Assembly: GCF_029193815.1 (NCBI RefSeq)
Contig: NZ_JARFVC010000023.1
Location: forward strand, 1 to 57,989
Reading direction: 5' to 3'
Source of the DNA: Cytobacillus sp. S13-E01
GTDB taxonomy: Bacteria; Bacillota; Bacilli; Bacillales; Bacillaceae_L
Length of the DNA stretch: 57,989 bases
Position 1 is the first letter of the stretch. Each line of letters begins with the position of its first letter. The notes under the pieces were generated by a model that was not told where the DNA came from, ran no database searches, and saw nothing but the letters and a program-made list of their open reading frames with translations. Positions 31,778 through 40,465 of the stretch are shown here, piece by piece. Made by a program: the position numbers and the translations under genes.

Positions 31778-31950
31778 ATTGAACCCTCCTCTCCAACTAT
31801 TTTACCCTAGTTATTAGTTATATTAAGATTAAGATTAAAATGCAATAGATCCAACATTTAGAGATATTATCTTAATGTTGTAAATTTTGAAGTGTGAGTG
31901 TGGCAACTTTTCTTCCTAGATTTCATTTTTTGAAAAGAGCCTTACAACAG

Positions 31951-31982
31951 AAAAATGCTTTGGGACAAAAAACATCCAAAGC
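31951..31982 (-). terminator. Intrinsic terminator after fin
   Basis: GCTTTGG and CCAAAGC arms (31957-31963 and 31976-31982) are followed on the minus strand by ATTTTTC. It starts immediately past the fin stop codon. Confidence 0.7.
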
Positions 31983-31985
31983 TTA

Positions 31986-32216
31986 TTACTGTATAAAACT
32001 TTCATATTGGTGCAATTCTGGGTTTCTTTCTAGGGCTTCCTGACAATCTTCGCATATTGTTTTTATATGTATATCCCCACTTGTTTGGTAGGATATCATT
32101 TCTTGGCGTTCCTCGTCGTTTAATTGATGGAACCCTAACTCTTCACTATGTATAGACATCTTATCAAGAGTGCCCACCTTTGTACCACAATGTCTACAAA
32201 AATAATGGAGTGACAT
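31986..32216 (-). CDS. fin: Anti-sigma-F factor Fin
   Basis: Fin (76 residues, formerly YabK) binds sigma-F late in forespore development and helps the switch to sigma-G. Two zinc-ribbon pairs are visible: CRHC (8-11) and CEDC (55-58), as expected of the family. It lies between pth and mfd, as in B. subtilis. GGGGG lies before the ATG, and a forespore promoter is readable upstream. Confidence 0.93.
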   Translation of the reverse strand: MSLHYFCRHCGTKVGTLDKMSIHSEELGFHQLNDEERQEMISYQTSGDIHIKTICEDCQEALERNPELHQYESFIQ

Positions 32217-32245
32217 GTCTAACTCCCCCTTTAAGGCTTTTTTAT

Positions 32246-32275
32246 TAGTATGAACCTTTTAAGGAAACTTTATTC
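32246..32275 (-). promoter_or_regulatory. Forespore (sigma-G/sigma-F) promoter of fin
   Basis: GAATA (32271-32275), an 18-bp spacer and CATACTA (32246-32252) fit the sigma-G consensus exactly. GTTCATACTA over the same -10 also approaches the sigma-F form GGNNANANTR. The -10 lies 30 bp before the fin start. Confidence 0.75.
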
Positions 32276-32299
32276 ATGCCCTTATACATAGTCTATAGA

Positions 32300-32860
32300 T
32301 TAAGCATTAAATTCATTCATAACTTGTAAAAACTCTGTATTTAACCATTTTTCGCACGCTTTTGTGGATTGCTTTATAGAGTTTTCAATACCTGCTTTTT
32401 CTTCCGTCTCGAAACGACCAAGAACATAGTCCGTAATTTTCATTCCGTTTGTTGGCCTGTCCACGCCAATACGGAGCCGCTTAAAATCTTGGGTTCCTAA
32501 ATGCTGAATCAGCGATTTAATCCCATTATGTCCACCAGCACTACCCTTTGTTCGTAGTCTAATTTTCCCTACCGGCAAATCAAGATCATCATATATAATA
32601 ATTATATCTTCAATATCAATATCATAAAAGTCGATAAGCGGACGAACACACTCTCCAGATAAATTCATATAGGTTAGTGGTTTTACTAATAATACCTTTT
32701 CCCCGCCACAATGTCCTATACCATATAATCCATTGAATTTCGATTTATCTAATGCAATCTGTAACTCTGATGATAAGTCATCTATCACTTTAAAGCCAAC
32801 ATTATGTCTTGTTTCTTCATATTGTCTACCAGGGTTACCTAAACCAACAATAAGTTTCAT
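32300..32860 (-). CDS. pth: Peptidyl-tRNA hydrolase
   Basis: Pth (186 residues, SpoVC in B. subtilis) frees tRNA from prematurely released peptidyl-tRNA and is essential. The N-terminal [11 protein letters not shown], the catalytic histidine in RHNVGF (near residue 20), [10 protein letters not shown] and [12 protein letters not shown] are all present. ATG 32860 has GGGGGG 5 nt upstream. The frame runs upstream to 32914, but that part is a dispersed repeat and not part of the protein. Confidence 0.96.
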   Translation of the reverse strand: MKLIVGLGNPGRQYEETRHNVGFKVIDDLSSELQIALDKSKFNGLYGIGHCGGEKVLLVKPLTYMNLSGECVRPLIDFYDIDIEDIIIIYDDLDLPVGKIRLRTKGSAGGHNGIKSLIQHLGTQDFKRLRIGVDRPTNGMKITDYVLGRFETEEKAGIENSIKQSTKACEKWLNTEFLQVMNEFNA

Positions 32861-32873
32861 TATTTCCCCCCTT

Positions 32874-33020
32874 ATAAGAAAAGCGCAGGGCGCCCGCCTT
32901 TCGGCGACAAGCATAAGACGAGCCCTGACTGAAGGCGTTTTTTGCCTTCGGGAAGGGATTGGCTTATGACCTCAGGTCCGATGGCGCCCGGGCTAGACAC
33001 TAAATCCAGGTGTAAAATTA
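32874..33020 (+). repeat. Long TAGACAC repeat carrying a hairpin module
   Basis: From ATAAGAAA at the left the copy runs through GGCGCCC (32889-32895), an 87-bp insert and a second GGCGCCC (32983-32989) into GGGCTAGACACTAAATCCAG. The insert contains an imperfect hairpin with 25-nt arms (32912-32968) framed by CATAAG and CTTATG. The right end is degraded. It fills much of the 329-bp gap between ctc and pth. Confidence 0.8.
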
Positions 33021-33155
33021 TTCCTTTTTTACTCCTCAAATAAAACTTTAGCCTTTATGAAGGGCTTTTTTCTAGATTAAGCTATGATGAAGGCCTAGTT
33101 TGACAAAGTTTAAACGTCATTTTTAGGTATATTTTTGCCTAAATGATTTACTTTG

Positions 33156-33184
33156 AAAAAGACGTAACCACTATAGGTTACGTC
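33156..33184 (-). terminator. Intrinsic terminator after ctc
   Basis: A 9-bp perfect stem GACGTAACC/GGTTACGTC (33161-33184, 6-nt loop) is followed on the minus strand by TTTTTC, just past the ctc stop. Confidence 0.85.
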
Positions 33185-33189
33185 AAACC

Positions 33190-33816
33190 TTATCCTTGAC
33201 TTGTTTCTCTTCCTTCTTCTGCTGCCGGTGTTCCTTCTTCTTGTTCTTCACCAGTATTTATTTCTTCTTCCTGTCTAGGTGCTAGGACAGAAGCAATGAC
33301 TTCACTTTGTTCATGGTTAATTTCAAATTTCCCACCAGTCTCTATATCCCCTACCAAGACTGTTTGTCCAACTTCTACCTCTGAAACATCTACATCAAGC
33401 GTTTGAGGAATATTATTTGGTAAAGCCGTAATTGATAGTTGGTGAATTGACTGTTGCATTACTCCACCGTCTTTTACACCTATCGCATTACCAACTAAAT
33501 GTACATTCACATCGACATCAACCTTAGTATTCATATTTACAATTAGAAAGTCTGCATGTACAAACTCACCTTTTAGAGGATCTTTTTGAATTTCATTTAA
33601 CATAACTGAGTATCTTTCATTATTTACCACCAAATCAATAACACCATTACGCCCAGTTTCACGAATTGTTTTGATGAAATCTATACTATTGATAAATATT
33701 GGTTTACTATTATTATCACCATTTATGACCGCAGGGATATTTCCCTCTTCTCTTATTCTTCGCGTTGAAGAATTTTTAAAATCCGTTCGCTCTTTCGCTT
33801 CTAAAACTGTTACCAT
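33190..33816 (-). CDS. ctc: 50S ribosomal protein L25/general stress protein Ctc
   Basis: Ctc (208 residues) is the long form of L25 and binds 5S rRNA through its N-terminal domain (about 1-92). The C-terminal TL5-type beta domain (about 93-185) and an acidic tail rich in Glu follow. ATG 33816 gives MVTVLEAKERTDF and has AAGG 8 nt upstream, matching Bacillus Ctc. The upstream frame to 33852 is not supported. In B. subtilis it is a sigma-B stress gene; no clear sigma-B promoter was seen here. Confidence 0.93.
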   Translation of the reverse strand: MVTVLEAKERTDFKNSSTRRIREEGNIPAVINGDNNSKPIFINSIDFIKTIRETGRNGVIDLVVNNERYSVMLNEIQKDPLKGEFVHADFLIVNMNTKVDVDVNVHLVGNAIGVKDGGVMQQSIHQLSITALPNNIPQTLDVDVSEVEVGQTVLVGDIETGGKFEINHEQSEVIASVLAPRQEEEINTGEEQEEGTPAAEEGRETSQG

Positions 33817-33939
33817 ACAGTACACCTTCCTCTTTAGAAAATTATTTTCCATATAATAAACTCTCCCCTAAAACAAGAAGGTCTAAACCTATTTAATTAT
33901 TTTTATAGAGTACTGTATGAAACATATGCAATTTTAGAT

Positions 33940-34893
33940 TCAATCAAACAATGTACTTACTGATTGTTCTTCATGTACACGGATAATAGCTTCGCTAATT
34001 AATGGAGCTACTGATAACTGAATAATTTTATCAGTCAATTTATCTTCGCTTAAAGCGATTGAATTAGTCACAACTAACTCTTTAATTTTTGAATTTTCAA
34101 TTCTATCAATGGCTGGCCCTGAAAGCACTGGATGTGTACAGCAAGCATATACTTCCAAAGCACCATTCTCTACTAGGGCATTAGCCGCAAGTGTAATTGT
34201 ACCCGCTGTATCAATGATGTCATCAATTAAAATAGCCGTTTTTCCATCGATATTACCAACTATATTCATGACCTCTGCAACATTAGGTCTTGGACGTCTT
34301 TTGTCAATAATCGCGATAGGCGCTTTCAAACGATCTGCCATTTTACGTGCACGAGTAACTCCACCATGATCAGGAGAGACAATAACAATATCTTTCAAAT
34401 TTTTATTTTCGAAGTAATCTGCTAAAATTGGTACGCCCATTAAGTGATCAATTAAGATATCAAAGAAGCCTTGAATTTGGGGTGCATGTAGATCAAGTGT
34501 GATTACACGGTCAGCTCCAGCAGTTTCCAATAGGTTTGCTACCAATTTAGCCGTAATCGGCTCACGAGCACGGGCTTTTCTATCTTGGCGGGCATATCCA
34601 TAGTAAGGCATAACAATATTAATTGTTTTCGCTGAAGCACGCTTAAGTGCATCAATCATGATTAATAGCTCCATTAGGTGTTCATTAACAGGGGCACTTG
34701 TTGATTGAATAACGTATACATCACACCCACGGATACTTTCTTCGATATTAATCTGGATTTCACCATCACTAAATTGAGCAACTGAACATTTCCCGAGTTC
34801 CACACCAACTTCTTTAGCAATTTCTTCTGCTAAAGATGTATTTGAATTTAAGGTAAAGAGTTTTAATTTTGAATCACGATATTGATTAGGCAT
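33940..34893 (-). CDS. prs: Ribose-phosphate pyrophosphokinase
   Basis: Prs (317 residues) makes PRPP from ribose 5-phosphate and ATP for purine, pyrimidine, NAD, histidine and tryptophan synthesis. The [16 protein letters not shown] flexible loop region, the [17 protein letters not shown] catalytic flap and the PRPP-binding DDIIDTAGT are clear. GGAGGGG precedes the ATG. It follows glmU by 24 bp, so the two are likely cotranscribed as in B. subtilis. Confidence 0.97.
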   Translation of the reverse strand: MPNQYRDSKLKLFTLNSNTSLAEEIAKEVGVELGKCSVAQFSDGEIQINIEESIRGCDVYVIQSTSAPVNEHLMELLIMIDALKRASAKTINIVMPYYGYARQDRKARAREPITAKLVANLLETAGADRVITLDLHAPQIQGFFDILIDHLMGVPILADYFENKNLKDIVIVSPDHGGVTRARKMADRLKAPIAIIDKRRPRPNVAEVMNIVGNIDGKTAILIDDIIDTAGTITLAANALVENGALEVYACCTHPVLSGPAIDRIENSKIKELVVTNSIALSEDKLTDKIIQLSVAPLISEAIIRVHEEQSVSTLFD

Positions 34894-34917
34894 TTTATTG
34901 TACCCCTCCGTAAGCTA

Positions 34918-36297
34918 TTAATCTTTAGTGTTTTTATTCAGTCGATCCACATAACCTTCTTTATTTACTTGACGAGCACGTGCGATTGATAGAGAATTAC
35001 CAGGAACATCATTTGTTACAGTAGATCCTGCTGCAACATATGCCCCTTTACCAATGGTCACTGGTGCAATTAAATTGGAATTACAGCCAATAAAAGCCCC
35101 GTCCTCAATTTTGGTTAAATATTTATTTTTCCCATCATAATTTACTGTAATCGAGCCACATCCTAGGTTTACGTCAGAACCTACCTCAGCATCACCGATA
35201 TAGCTTAAATGAGATGCTTTACTACCTTTTCCGAAGATTGATTTCTTCACTTCGACAAAGTTTCCGATTTTTACCTCATCACTTATCGTCGAAGCTGGAC
35301 GGATATGCGCAAACGGGCCAATCGTTACATCATTTCCAATACTACTATCATGTGCAACTGAATGACGAATAACCGTTTTTTCACCGATACTACAGTTTTT
35401 TATCTCTGTATTTGGGCCAATTTCACATTGAGATAGAATGGTGGTATTTCCTTTAATAACTGTTCCGGGGTATATAGTTGTATCCTGTTGAATTATAACA
35501 TCAGATGAAATGTATGTATTTCCTGGATCAATGATTGTTACACCATTTAACATATGCTGCTTGTTTATGCGGTGCTTCATAATTTGTTCTGCTTGTGACA
35601 ATGCAAAACGATCATTTACCCCTAACGTTTCTTCAAAAGAATCAGTTTGGAATGCAGATACAATTTCATCTTGCTTTTTAAGAATCTCAATTACATCAGG
35701 TAAGTAATATTCACCTTGGACATTGTCATTTGATACATTATTAAGTGCTTGGAATAATAACTTATTATCAAAGCAATATGTACCAGTATTTATTTCATTT
35801 ATTGTTCTTTCCTGCTCATTAGCATCTTTGTGTTCAACAATTTTTTGAACATTGCCTTCCTTGTTACGAATTACTCTTCCATAACCAGTAGGATCACTTG
35901 CATTCGCTGTTAAAATAGTTGCTTTTGCACCTGTCTCCTCATGATGTAACAAAAGCGCTTCCATCGTCTTTGAGGTGATAAGGGGCGTATCTCCACAAAC
36001 AACAAGGGTAACACCCTCTTTATCTGAAAGATTGCTAGACGCTTGCATAACAGCGTGAGCAGTACCCAACTGTTCCTCTTGAAGAACATATTCACACTGT
36101 TCGCCAATTTGGGATTTCACTTTATCAGCGCCATGACCGACAACAATCACAAGTTTTTGTAGTGAAAGCATTGAAACTTGATCTACTACATGCTGTACCA
36201 TTGGTTTATCACAAACAGGATGAAGTACTTTATATAATTTTGATTTCATCCTCGTACCTTGCCCAGCAGCCAAAATAACTGCATATCTATTTGTCAT
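34918..36297 (-). CDS. glmU: Bifunctional GlmU (uridyltransferase/acetyltransferase)
   Basis: GlmU (459 residues) acetylates glucosamine 1-phosphate and uridylates it to UDP-GlcNAc for peptidoglycan and wall polymers. The N-terminal nucleotidyltransferase (about 1-230) carries [11 protein letters not shown]. The C-terminal left-handed beta-helix (about 250-455) shows hexapeptide repeats and the [14 protein letters not shown] acetyl-CoA region. In B. subtilis it is called gcaD. It follows spoVG by 216 bp with a terminator between. Confidence 0.97.
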   Translation of the reverse strand: MTNRYAVILAAGQGTRMKSKLYKVLHPVCDKPMVQHVVDQVSMLSLQKLVIVVGHGADKVKSQIGEQCEYVLQEEQLGTAHAVMQASSNLSDKEGVTLVVCGDTPLITSKTMEALLLHHEETGAKATILTANASDPTGYGRVIRNKEGNVQKIVEHKDANEQERTINEINTGTYCFDNKLLFQALNNVSNDNVQGEYYLPDVIEILKKQDEIVSAFQTDSFEETLGVNDRFALSQAEQIMKHRINKQHMLNGVTIIDPGNTYISSDVIIQQDTTIYPGTVIKGNTTILSQCEIGPNTEIKNCSIGEKTVIRHSVAHDSSIGNDVTIGPFAHIRPASTISDEVKIGNFVEVKKSIFGKGSKASHLSYIGDAEVGSDVNLGCGSITVNYDGKNKYLTKIEDGAFIGCNSNLIAPVTIGKGAYVAAGSTVTNDVPGNSLSIARARQVNKEGYVDRLNKNTKD

Positions 36298-36461
36298 TTT
36301 TAGGCCTCCATCTAACCTTTTTATCCACTACGAATATATCTTAAATGGAGAGCTATTTCAAGGAAACAATTAAAGAAAGAAGTATTTGTATAATGGTAAT
36401 TACCTGTTGGAGGCGTGTAACTAGGTCTAAAATGGGGATTATCTGTTTTTTATTATACCAT

Positions 36462-36491
36462 AAAAAAGAGCCTAATTCTTATGTAGGCTCT
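36462..36491 (-). terminator. Intrinsic terminator after spoVG
   Basis: GAGCCTA and TAGGCTC arms (36468-36474 and 36484-36490) are followed on the minus strand by TTTTTTA. It lies 22 bp past the spoVG stop. Confidence 0.85.
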
Positions 36492-36513
36492 CTGATGTAT
36501 TGGGTATTTTATT

Positions 36514-36804
36514 TTATGAAGCTCCAGCTTCTTCGAATTCTACCTCTAATTCACCAAGTCGTTGGTATTCGGCTAAGACAGCATCTTGGATTTTTCCGCG
36601 TGTGCTAGAATTGATTGGATGTGCGATGTCACGGAACTCACCATCCGGGGTACGTTTGCTGGGCATTGCAACAAATAGGCCATTATTACCATCTATTACA
36701 CGAATATCATGTACAACAAACTCATGATCTAGTGTAATTGAAGCAATTGCTCTCATACGTCCTTCAGTATTTACGCGGCGTAATCTTACGTCAGTTACTT
36801 CCAT
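36514..36804 (-). CDS. spoVG: Septation/sporulation regulator SpoVG
   Basis: SpoVG (96 residues) is a small nucleic-acid-binding protein that affects asymmetric septation in Bacillus and many genes in other Firmicutes. [20 protein letters not shown] and [16 protein letters not shown] are the conserved blocks. It is monocistronic here, with a sigma-H promoter, a hairpin leader and its own terminator. Confidence 0.97.
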   Translation of the reverse strand: MEVTDVRLRRVNTEGRMRAIASITLDHEFVVHDIRVIDGNNGLFVAMPSKRTPDGEFRDIAHPINSSTRGKIQDAVLAEYQRLGELEVEFEEAGAS

Positions 36805-36866
36805 TTTTGTTCACCACCTTTTCCTAAAATAGAAAAACGCAAAAACCAGCATAAAATAAGGTACTA

Positions 36867-36926
36867 GGTTTTCAAGCGAGTTTCTTAACTATCAGATTTT
36901 TTATGTAGTCTGATAATTTGAAAACT
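36867..36926 (-). other. Nested hairpin in the spoVG 5' leader
   Basis: Two nested inverted repeats lie between the sigma-H promoter and the spoVG ribosome binding site: an outer 8-bp pair GTTTTCAA/TTGAAAAC (36868-36875 with 36918-36925) and an inner 7-bp pair TATCAGA/TCTGATA (36890-36896 with 36909-36915). The predicted transcript begins within a few bases of the outer arm, so the mRNA would start with a stem-loop. Confidence 0.6.
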
Positions 36927-36934
36927 TAGTTAAG

Positions 36935-36963
36935 TTATTCAACGTATTTTTGCATATTCCTGC
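36935..36963 (-). promoter_or_regulatory. Sigma-H promoter of spoVG
   Basis: On the minus strand GCAGGAATA (36955-36963), an 11-bp spacer and GTTGAATAA (36935-36943) match the sigma-H consensus RNAGGAWWW and RNNGAATWW. Runs of A and T lie just upstream, as in the B. subtilis spoVG promoter, where AbrB binds such a region. Confidence 0.85.
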
Positions 36964-37027
36964 TAATTCGGAAAAGTTTTTTAAAAAAATTGATAATTTT
37001 TGGATAAATAATAAAAAACGAGTGAAA

Positions 37028-37405
37028 TTACGCTTTTATTAGTGCAACTACCTCAATTTCAACAAGTGCATCCTTTGGGAGTCTTGCTACTTCAACAGTA
37101 GACCTTGCAGGTTTATGGTTCCCAAAATATTCACCATAGACTTCGTTAAGTTGGCCAAAATCATTCATATCCTTTATAAACACAGTTGCTTTTACCACAG
37201 AATCTAAAGATGCGCCAGCTTCTGCTAAAACAGCTTTAAGGTTTTCAAATACCTGTATAGTCTGTTCCTTAATATTCCCACTTACCATTTCACCAATAGG
37301 GGTTAACGGTATTTGCCCAGAACTATAGAATAAGTTATTAACAACAATTCCTTGTGAATAAGGTCCTATTGCCTGTGGGGCATTTTTTGTTTCTACAAAC
37401 TTCAT
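37028..37405 (-). CDS. yabJ: RidA-family enamine/imine deaminase (YabJ)
   Basis: The 125-residue protein belongs to the YjgF/YER057c/UK114 family, which hydrolyses reactive 2-aminoacrylate-type enamines. The N-terminal [14 protein letters not shown], the arginine in [12 protein letters not shown] (near 104-115) and the final EIEVVAL are conserved. In B. subtilis yabJ was linked to purR-dependent repression of pur genes. The ATG overlaps the purR stop by 4 nt. Confidence 0.95.
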   Translation of the reverse strand: MKFVETKNAPQAIGPYSQGIVVNNLFYSSGQIPLTPIGEMVSGNIKEQTIQVFENLKAVLAEAGASLDSVVKATVFIKDMNDFGQLNEVYGEYFGNHKPARSTVEVARLPKDALVEIEVVALIKA

Positions 37406-38277
37406 TCTTCTTCCTCCTCCATTTTGGGGTTATCCCCTGCAAGTTCTTCAATATTTTTCAAATATGAAAAATAGTTCCCTTCACTAACCTGAATTCGCTT
37501 TTCTTTTACATCTACATCAGTTAGTTTCACTAATGAGATGTATTCATCGACGAGACGTTCCTCGATATCTTCTGCCTCAACCAGAACACCGATACCTGCT
37601 ACATTTGCCTTGAACTCCTCAAGCATGCTTATCATTCCGTTTATTGTCCCACCAGCTTTCATAAAGTCATCAATGATTAAAACATCAGAGCCTTCATTCA
37701 AGCTTCTCTTAGCTAGCAACATCGTCTGTATTCGTTTCGTAGAACCAGATACATAGTTAATACTAACAGTTGACCCCTCAGTTACTTTACTATCGCGTCT
37801 TACTATTACAACCGGAACATCTAGGTACCTAGCAACAGCATATGCTATTGGGATGCCTTTAGTTGCCACTGTCATAACAACATCAATCTTGCGGTCTGAA
37901 TACACAGATGCATAAAGTCGGCCAATCTGATTTACAATACGTGGATCACCCAAAATATCTGTTAAATAGAGATAGCCTCCAGGAAGTAATCGGTCAGGCT
38001 TAGCAATTAATTCATACAGTACACGGATAAAGTCTCTTGCTTCTTCTTCGCTCACATGTGGTATGTATTTCACACCACCAGCAGCACCCGCTATTGTTTG
38101 TAAAGTGCCTATACCCTGCTGTTCAAATGTTTGTTTAATAATGACTAAATCTTCACTAATAGATGATTTGGCAGAGTCATATCTATCGGCGAAGACAGTA
38201 AGTGAAATTAAATGGCGTGGGTGTTGCAGCAAGTAGTTCGTCATATCTACAAGCCTACTACTACGACGAAATTTCAT
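37402..38277 (-). CDS. purR: Purine operon repressor PurR
   Basis: Bacillus PurR (291 residues) represses purine genes and is released by PRPP. The N-terminal winged helix (about 1-74) is followed by a phosphoribosyltransferase-like domain whose PRPP motif [13 protein letters not shown] lies near residue 200. It is unrelated to the LacI-type PurR of E. coli. ATG 38277 has GGAGG 7 nt upstream and gives the standard MKFRRS start. Confidence 0.95.
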   Translation of the reverse strand: MKFRRSSRLVDMTNYLLQHPRHLISLTVFADRYDSAKSSISEDLVIIKQTFEQQGIGTLQTIAGAAGGVKYIPHVSEEEARDFIRVLYELIAKPDRLLPGGYLYLTDILGDPRIVNQIGRLYASVYSDRKIDVVMTVATKGIPIAYAVARYLDVPVVIVRRDSKVTEGSTVSINYVSGSTKRIQTMLLAKRSLNEGSDVLIIDDFMKAGGTINGMISMLEEFKANVAGIGVLVEAEDIEERLVDEYISLVKLTDVDVKEKRIQVSEGNYFSYLKNIEELAGDNPKMEEEEE

Positions 38278-38284
38278 TGTACTA

Positions 38285-38340
38285 CCTCCCGAAAATCCGA
38301 ATGTTTTTATCAATTCTAACATTATTATACGGATTTAATC
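38285..38340 (-). promoter_or_regulatory. Possible PurBox pair before purR
   Basis: AAATCCGAATGTT (plus strand, from about 38294) and AAATCCGTATAAT (minus strand, about 38326-38338) are inverted copies resembling the PurBox AWWWCCGAACWWT, with CCGAA kept in the first. They lie between the ispE stop and the purR start, which fits autoregulation. TATAAT in the second copy could serve as a -10. Confidence 0.45.
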
Positions 38341-39204
38341 AAGGTGATTTCGTTCTCCTATCATACGGACAGCAAAAACCTGATCACAAAAACCACGTAA
38401 GCCGTTGCAAATTCGGTGCATTCTTGACTCGTGCTCAACGAGTCCAAATACAGTCGGACCACTACCACTCATTAAAACAGCGTCAGCGCCAAAACGTTTC
38501 ATTTGGTCTTTTATATGGGCAACCTCAGGATACATCCTTAATGTCACATCTTCTAAAACATTGCCGACACGGTTACAAATTCCATCATAATCTTTTGATT
38601 GGATAGCTTGTACCATTCCTTCTACATCCGGATGTTGTACTTTCTCGAGCTTAAGATTTCGATAAACATCTGCTGTAGAAACACCTATACTTGGCTTTGC
38701 AAGTACAACCCAACAATGAGGAGGTGCACTAATATGCTCAACCTTTTCTCCACGGCCAGTAGATATTGCCGTTCCACCGTAAACACAAAATGATACGTCA
38801 GAGCCAATTGCAGCACCAATCTCAGCTAGTTCATCTACGCTTAAACCAATTTCCCATAGCTTATTTAATCCTCGAAGGGTCGCTGCCGCATCACTACTTC
38901 CACCAGCAAGTCCTGCAGCTACTGGGATTGTTTTGGTTATTGAGATAGCAACACCACGCTTAATACCAAATCGTTTCTTTAATAAGCTTGCGGCCTGGTA
39001 TGCAAGATTTCGATTATCATCTGGTACAAAACGATTATGCGAAATAATTTTGATAGTATCAGTTTCAAGTTCATACAATTCAATACGATCTGCCAAGTCG
39101 ATTGTAGTCATAATCATCTTGACTTCGTGATAACCATCAGGGCGTTTATGTAGCACATCTAACGACAAATTAATTTTCGCCGGTGCCTTTACTAATAGCC
39201 TCAA
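38335..39204 (-). CDS. ispE: 4-diphosphocytidyl-2-C-methyl-D-erythritol kinase
   Basis: IspE (289 residues) phosphorylates CDP-methylerythritol in the MEP route to isoprenoids. It is a GHMP kinase: [11 protein letters not shown] at 7-17 and the ATP loop [16 protein letters not shown] (near 91-106) are diagnostic. The C-terminal SGSGPTVFG is motif 3. It lies upstream of purR with a 57-bp gap, as in B. subtilis. Confidence 0.96.
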   Translation of the reverse strand: MRLLVKAPAKINLSLDVLHKRPDGYHEVKMIMTTIDLADRIELYELETDTIKIISHNRFVPDDNRNLAYQAASLLKKRFGIKRGVAISITKTIPVAAGLAGGSSDAAATLRGLNKLWEIGLSVDELAEIGAAIGSDVSFCVYGGTAISTGRGEKVEHISAPPHCWVVLAKPSIGVSTADVYRNLKLEKVQHPDVEGMVQAIQSKDYDGICNRVGNVLEDVTLRMYPEVAHIKDQMKRFGADAVLMSGSGPTVFGLVEHESRMHRICNGLRGFCDQVFAVRMIGERNHLD

Positions 39205-39346
39205 GTCTTTTCACCTACTTTTACCTTCAAATATATACCCACATTGTACCATAAATTTATTTAAGGTAGTATCACGTCCATCAGTGACGTTTTCAATGCT
39301 TTTTTGAGTCAGGCCACTCTTCGTCAGAAAGAGTATATAATTCATA

Positions 39347-39410
39347 GGGCCAGCCCACGTCCTGTGACCAACATCGACACCAGCACATCCAATGCAAGTC
39401 AAGCATAAGC
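39347..39410 (+). repeat. Left-arm variant of the long repeat
   Basis: CCCACGTCCTGTGACCAACATCGACACC and AATGCAAGTCAAGCATAAG match the left part of the long copy near 57208-57265. Only this arm is present; the GGCGCCC site and the TAGACAC core are absent. A 39211-39402 reading frame here is an artefact. Confidence 0.65.
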
Positions 39411-39414
39411 CAAA

Positions 39415-39452
39415 GATAATTCGACACCTACTTAGGAAGGTGTCGAATTATC
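39415..39452. repeat. Perfect 15-bp inverted repeat
   Basis: GATAATTCGACACCT and AGGTGTCGAATTATC flank an 8-nt loop. It lies 4 bp past CAAGCATAAGC, the same position at which the long repeats carry a hairpin of different sequence. No T-run follows on either strand, so a plain terminator is less likely. Confidence 0.7.
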
Positions 39453-39460
39453 CCAACAAA

Positions 39461-39486
39461 TAAAAGCCGAAGCTTTTCGCTTCGGC
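39461..39486 (-). terminator. Intrinsic terminator after sspF
   Basis: GCCGAAGC and GCTTCGGC form an 8-bp stem with a short loop, followed on the minus strand by TTTTATTTG. It lies about 25 bp past the sspF stop. Confidence 0.8.
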
Positions 39487-39509
39487 CGCCGTAGTCATCT
39501 GAATTTATA

Positions 39510-39689
39510 TTATTTATTACCATCAGAAAGTTGTTGCTGCGCAAGCTCTACTGCACGTTTCACCATGTTTCCTGCGTCCCTCGAGCGGATTCCTCCCCAA
39601 CCGTCCTTTTGAACGGTATCATAGAAGCCTAAATCCTTGGCTAGTTCTTCCTTGAATTGATGAGACATAATACCTTGACGTCTACTCAA
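39510..39689 (-). CDS. sspF: Small acid-soluble spore protein, alpha/beta type (SspF)
   Basis: SspF (59 residues) is an alpha/beta-type SASP that coats and protects spore [15 protein letters not shown] contains the Gpr germination protease cleavage region, and [13 protein letters not shown] is the second conserved block. The best start is TTG 39689, with AAGGAG 9 nt upstream, giving [11 protein letters not shown]. The TTG at 39698 touches the ribosome binding site, and the ATG at the internal methionine would drop conserved residues. Confidence 0.93.
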   Translation of the reverse strand: MSRRQGIMSHQFKEELAKDLGFYDTVQKDGWGGIRSRDAGNMVKRAVELAQQQLSDGNK

Positions 39690-39760
39690 GTCAAACAACT
39701 CCTTCTTGGTTGCTACGACAATTATTAGTATTCTAAGGAGTATAGTAAATTATAAGCACC

Positions 39761-39789
39761 TAATATATCCTTTTTATGATATATCATGC
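39761..39789 (-). promoter_or_regulatory. Probable sigma-G promoter of sspF
   Basis: GCATG (39785-39789), a 17-bp spacer and TATATTA (39761-39767) approach the sigma-G consensus, with the same layout as the site before spoVT. Confidence 0.6.
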
Positions 39790-39816
39790 AACGGTTTATA
39801 GCGTTTTAAAAATAAA

Positions 39817-39842
39817 AAAAGCAGCAAACACTGTCTACTGCC
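39817..39842 (-). terminator. Weak terminator after veg
   Basis: A short GCAG/CTGC stem overlaps the last codons of veg and is followed on the minus strand by seven T. The stem is only 4-5 bp, so this is tentative. Confidence 0.4.
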
Positions 39843-40104
39843 CACTTATCGCCATATTCCCAGATGTTTCTTCAAAGAATGTTAATTGTACAGTTTCCGT
39901 TAGTACGTCAGCATAGCTATACGAGACGCGCTCAAACGAATTTTCATCTTGGTCTAATTCAACCACAAATACGGAAGGATACGTTTCTGAAAGTACTCCT
40001 GAACGCTCAATTGTCTTTCTTCGGCCACCATTTGCCTTTAGAGTTAATCTTTTTCCAAGATTTACATCTAAAGTTCTTTTGATATCCAACAAAGTTTTTG
40101 CCAT
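39835..40104 (-). CDS. veg: Veg protein
   Basis: Veg (89 residues) is a very abundant small protein linked to biofilm formation and spore outgrowth in B. subtilis. [17 protein letters not shown] (near residues 20-36) and [20 protein letters not shown] are conserved. ATG 40104 has GAGG 7 nt upstream; the frame extension to 40128 is not supported. It has a near-consensus promoter. Confidence 0.95.
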   Translation of the reverse strand: MAKTLLDIKRTLDVNLGKRLTLKANGGRRKTIERSGVLSETYPSVFVVELDQDENSFERVSYSYADVLTETVQLTFFEETSGNMAISGQ

Positions 40105-40166
40105 ATCACTCCACCTCACTACTAACAATATACCACAATTTATAAATTAAGTCAAACAAAACTAAA

Positions 40167-40196
40167 ATTATAACAGTGATACAAAACGATTGTCAA
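40167..40196 (-). promoter_or_regulatory. Strong sigma-A promoter of veg
   Basis: Consensus TTGACA (40191-40196) and TATAAT (40167-40172) are separated by 18 bp on the minus strand. The veg promoter of B. subtilis is a classic strong promoter. The rest of the 361-bp veg-yabG gap is A/T-rich and holds only the yabG terminator. Confidence 0.85.
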
Positions 40197-40423
40197 TGAC
40201 TTTTTTACTACAAATTTCTTAGCACATCTACAAATATTTTGCACCAATTTTTAATAATTATGTTATAAATATCATATTTCTCTATTTTTCTTCAGGATAC
40301 TGTCGAATTCTGTTAATTAGGTAGGTGTTTAAGATTAATAATTATAGTTTTGTAAGCAAATTATAGCGCACTTGGATTCTGGCTAATAACCAAAGATATC
40401 AACCTTTATCTTCTTAACCTTGA

Positions 40424-40459
40424 GAAAAAGTCCACTAATGAGTCATGTCATTAGTAGAC
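40424..40459 (-). terminator. Intrinsic terminator after yabG
   Basis: GTCTACTAATG and CATTAGTGGAC (minus strand) form an 11-bp stem with one mismatch, followed by TTTTTC, just past the yabG stop. Confidence 0.8.
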
Positions 40460-40465
40460 GATTGG

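Noticed and set aside
32861-32914. N-terminal extension of pth (18 residues)
   Set aside because: It falls in the dispersed repeat, and GGGGGG stands right before the internal ATG that begins the conserved Pth sequence.
39211-39402. 63-residue minus-strand reading frame between ispE and sspF
   Set aside because: Most of it is the repeat arm at 39347-39410.
39415-39452. Second sspF terminator
   Set aside because: No T-run follows the hairpin on the minus strand and a proper terminator (39461-39486) precedes it.
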